This document shows positions 4,005 to 5,745 of a stretch of 5,745 bases of DNA, piece by piece (positions within the stretch are counted from its first letter, which is position 1; every line of letters begins with the position of its first letter). Source of the stretch: an uncultured Chloroflexota bacterium (GTDB lineage: Bacteria > Chloroflexota > Anaerolineae > Promineifilales > Promineifilaceae); contig CALFEW010000735.1 in the NCBI GenBank assembly GCA_937958365.1, forward strand, positions 1 through 5,745. The letters run 5' to 3'. Made by a program: the position numbers and the translations under genes. The notes below the pieces were generated by a model, which worked only from the letters and a program-made list of their open reading frames with translations, was not told the DNA's origin and did no database searches.

Positions 4005-5663
4005 TTAAATGGTGATCTGGTCGGCGAACAATTGCAGCTTTTTCGGGCCGATGCCGTTAACGGCCGTTAGCGCTTCGATGGTGGGGAAGGGGCCGTTTTC
4101 TTCACGGTAGGCGATGATGCGTTGGGCCAGACTGGTTCCCACGCCGGGCAATACTTCCAGATCAGCGAGAACGGCCGTGTTCACATTCACCTGCGCCTGC
4201 ACCTGCGCCACAATTGCCTGCTTTGGTGGGGCCACCTGTTTAGGCAGCGCCTCAACCTGGCGGGCCAACTCCAACAACTGATCGTATTCCGCGTAAAACC
4301 CTTCCACGATGGCGTCTGGATCGGGAACCAACCCCACGTCTGTGTTCACGCCGATAAACACCTTGCCGTTGTAGCTGATGATGCTCAATCCCAGAGCCAC
4401 CCGACCAGATTGCGGAACCCAGGCCATGACTCCGGCCAACTCTTTTCCGGCGATGTACAGCGGGATTTGCGGACCGGGCACGTTGGTCATCACCACTGTT
4501 GCCTTGCTGCCAAACATATCCACCATGCGTGACTGTGCGTCGGCCGGCGACATGCCAATCCCCTTCAAAATGCCAAAAGCCACCATCGCTTCCGGTGTGT
4601 TCTTCAGCTCTTCCATCCGCCGCCGTACTTCATGCAGCCGGTCCAGCGGATCGGCAATGTTCACCGGCAGCGTCAGGTAAATGATGCCAAACTGATTGCC
4701 CAGGTCTTCCATTTTTTCCGGCGGGCGGATATTCACCGGCATGGCGGCCCGGAAGCTGACGCCATCCACCGGCGCGCCGCGCTGCTGCATGTAGGCGCGT
4801 ACCGCTCCGGTCATCGCCGAGACCAGTACGTCGTTTACTGTGCCGCCGGTGACGTTTTTGATGGCCTTGATTTCGGCCAGCGACATAGGTTTGGACCAGG
4901 CGGCGCGTTTGGCGACGCCCAAATGTCCTTTGAAGATGGTTTTGGGGTCCGGCGTGCGGAAGACCAGGCGACCGGCGGCCAGCGCGGTTTCCGTGCCCTG
5001 GACGGCCAGATCAACCGCATGGGAGGGGTTGTTGACGCTTTCTATGCCTTCGTGAACGATCAGCCCGGTGATGTCGCGGGCTGTGTGTACGGCCGTTGAA
5101 GCCTGCCGGGCCAGGGAACTCAATAAGCCAAAACGGCCGCTGCGCTGATGGCGGGATTCGTCGTTGTGGACATGGGGGTGGTTCAGGGAGGCTTCCGGGG
5201 TGGCGTCGGCCATGGAAAGCAAAACGTACATCAGGGCGATGCCATCGGCGATGGCGTGATGCAGCCGGGACATGATGATCGTGCCCTGTTCGTAGCCTTC
5301 GATGAAATGGACCTGCCACAGAGGTTTGCTGTAATCGAGGGGCGTACTCATCAGATCGCTGATCATGGCTTGCAGAGCGCTGTAATTGCCAGGGGAGGGC
5401 AGGGCGATGCGGTGAACGTGGGCGTTGATGTTGAAGTTGGGGTCTAGTTCCCACTGTGGACTGGCTAACGGCCGTCGCGGATGCACCACACGCTGGCGAA
5501 ACCGGTCAAATCGCAGCCAGCGATGGACAACAACCTGACGGAATTCTTCGAAGTCCAGCACATCGTTAAACGTCAAAATTCCGGAGACCATCATCAAGTT
5601 GGTGGGGTCTTCCATACCCAACCAGGCTGCATCTACACTGGAAAGCGCTTCTCGATTACCCAT
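4005..5663 (-). CDS. Wax ester synthase/diacylglycerol acyltransferase with C-terminal ComEA-like helix-hairpin-helix domain
   Basis: A 552-residue protein. Residues 4 to about 262 are the WS/DGAT acyltransferase domain. It opens with LSSVDAAWLGMEDP (7-20) and has PLW (114-116) and the active-site motif HHAIADG (135-141, HHxxxDG), with VND at 276-278. Residues about 318-462 form the WS_DGAT C-terminal domain (LGNQFGIIYLTLPV; TNVPGP at 393-398). Such enzymes move acyl groups from acyl-CoA to fatty alcohols or diacylglycerol, usually at the membrane or lipid droplets. A short Pro/Gln/Ala linker (about 471-491) leads to residues 492-552, a double helix-hairpin-helix: VNVNTA, LPGVGT (505-510), AQRIIAYREENGPF, then VNGIGPKKL (535-543). 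This closely follows the ComEA DNA-binding repeat, but there is no signal or membrane segment. The fusion is in one uninterrupted frame. The start has a good ribosome site. Four ACGGCCGT octamers occur in it, two in the HhH part. Confidence 0.93.
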   Translation of the reverse strand: MGNREALSSVDAAWLGMEDPTNLMMVSGILTFNDVLDFEEFRQVVVHRWLRFDRFRQRVVHPRRPLASPQWELDPNFNINAHVHRIALPSPGNYSALQAMISDLMSTPLDYSKPLWQVHFIEGYEQGTIIMSRLHHAIADGIALMYVLLSMADATPEASLNHPHVHNDESRHQRSGRFGLLSSLARQASTAVHTARDITGLIVHEGIESVNNPSHAVDLAVQGTETALAAGRLVFRTPDPKTIFKGHLGVAKRAAWSKPMSLAEIKAIKNVTGGTVNDVLVSAMTGAVRAYMQQRGAPVDGVSFRAAMPVNIRPPEKMEDLGNQFGIIYLTLPVNIADPLDRLHEVRRRMEELKNTPEAMVAFGILKGIGMSPADAQSRMVDMFGSKATVVMTNVPGPQIPLYIAGKELAGVMAWVPQSGRVALGLSIISYNGKVFIGVNTDVGLVPDPDAIVEGFYAEYDQLLELARQVEALPKQVAPPKQAIVAQVQAQVNVNTAVLADLEVLPGVGTSLAQRIIAYREENGPFPTIEALTAVNGIGPKKLQLFADQITI

Positions 5664-5668
5664 CTTTT

Positions 5669-5674
5669 CTCCTC
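5669..5674 (-). promoter_or_regulatory. Shine-Dalgarno site of the acyltransferase gene
   Basis: GAGGAG on the minus strand lies five bases (AAAAG) before the ATG at 5663 and supports that start. No upstream in-frame start is needed, because the family's N-terminal motif begins at residue 7. Confidence 0.8.
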
Positions 5675-5745
5675 GTAAAGTTATTCATTGTGTTTGCAGA
5701 TTGATGAATGGGACGCGGATAAACGCCGATGCGGCCGATTTTCGC
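5675..5745. other. Upstream region of the acyltransferase gene, cut by the window end
   Basis: No gene is visible. The part from 5710 (GGACGCGGATAAACGCCGATG) is built of short CGGATAAACGC-like words and may be the edge of a dispersed intergenic repeat, but too little is present to define a unit. No convincing -35/-10 pair for the acyltransferase was found. Confidence 0.35.

Larger units (their letters stand above)
296..5475. repeat. Dispersed palindromic octamer ACGGCCGT, 20 copies
   Basis: Copies begin at 296, 485, 655, 699, 1317, 1333, 1431, 1531, 1993, 2157, 2699, 2740, 3062, 3380, 3419, 3732, 4060, 4171, 5089 and 5468. All are inside the six protein genes (4, 4, 2, 3, 3, 4 in map order), and none is in the roughly 0.95 kb of non-coding DNA. 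By codon phase, 11 encode Thr-Ala-Val, 6 encode x-Gly-Arg, and 3 encode Arg-Pro. An 8-base word would be expected less than once in this length. Confidence 0.95.

Noticed and set aside
3625..4005. Minus-strand open frame of 126 codons overlapping the acyltransferase stop
   Set aside because: It reads through the snap-back repeat and antisense to the phosphatase, has no ribosome site of its own, and shows no known motif.

Overview
This window looks like a stretch of bacterial chromosome. It is GC-rich, carries six protein genes and one tRNA gene, and has tight gene packing with repeat-filled junctions. I see no phage, plasmid or transposase gene. The gene content, the very frequent octamer ACGGCCGT inside genes, and the snap-back and heptamer repeats in the junctions suggest a Chloroflexota-like bacterium (Anaerolineae or Ardenticatenia type). 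That assignment is an inference from general familiarity, not something the sequence proves.

Layout. Bases 2-45 form a perfect 17-bp hairpin. Bases 79-783 (minus strand) encode an alpha/beta hydrolase of the carboxylesterase/phospholipase type. Its promoter (912-940, minus) appears to start a transcript at about 905, and the leader folds into a terminator-like hairpin before the start codon. A minus-strand tRNA-Arg(CCT) follows at 1072-1143. A plus-strand cluster comes next: a gamma-glutamylcyclotransferase-like protein (1209-1706), a two-helix membrane protein with an Mrr-type nuclease domain (1891-2562), a class I SAM methyltransferase (2569-3213) and a histidine phosphatase (3233-3850). 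The last three are separated by only 6 and 19 bases and probably form one operon with a promoter at 1823-1851. A snap-back repeat (3852-3934) sits between this operon and the convergent minus-strand gene at 4005-5663. That gene encodes a wax ester synthase/diacylglycerol acyltransferase fused to a C-terminal ComEA-like helix-hairpin-helix domain.

The most unusual items are four. (1) An acyltransferase-HhH fusion joins a neutral-lipid enzyme to a domain that normally binds DNA. (2) The palindrome ACGGCCGT occurs 20 times, always inside genes and in all three reading frames, resembling the HIP1 element of cyanobacteria. (3) Three gene junctions carry tandem repeats with the same 7-bp period but different unit sequences. 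(4) The hydrolase gene has a compact promoter-plus-attenuator leader. The genes do not form one obvious pathway. The two enzymes of lipid or ester chemistry (hydrolase and acyltransferase) flank the cluster without sharing a transcript.
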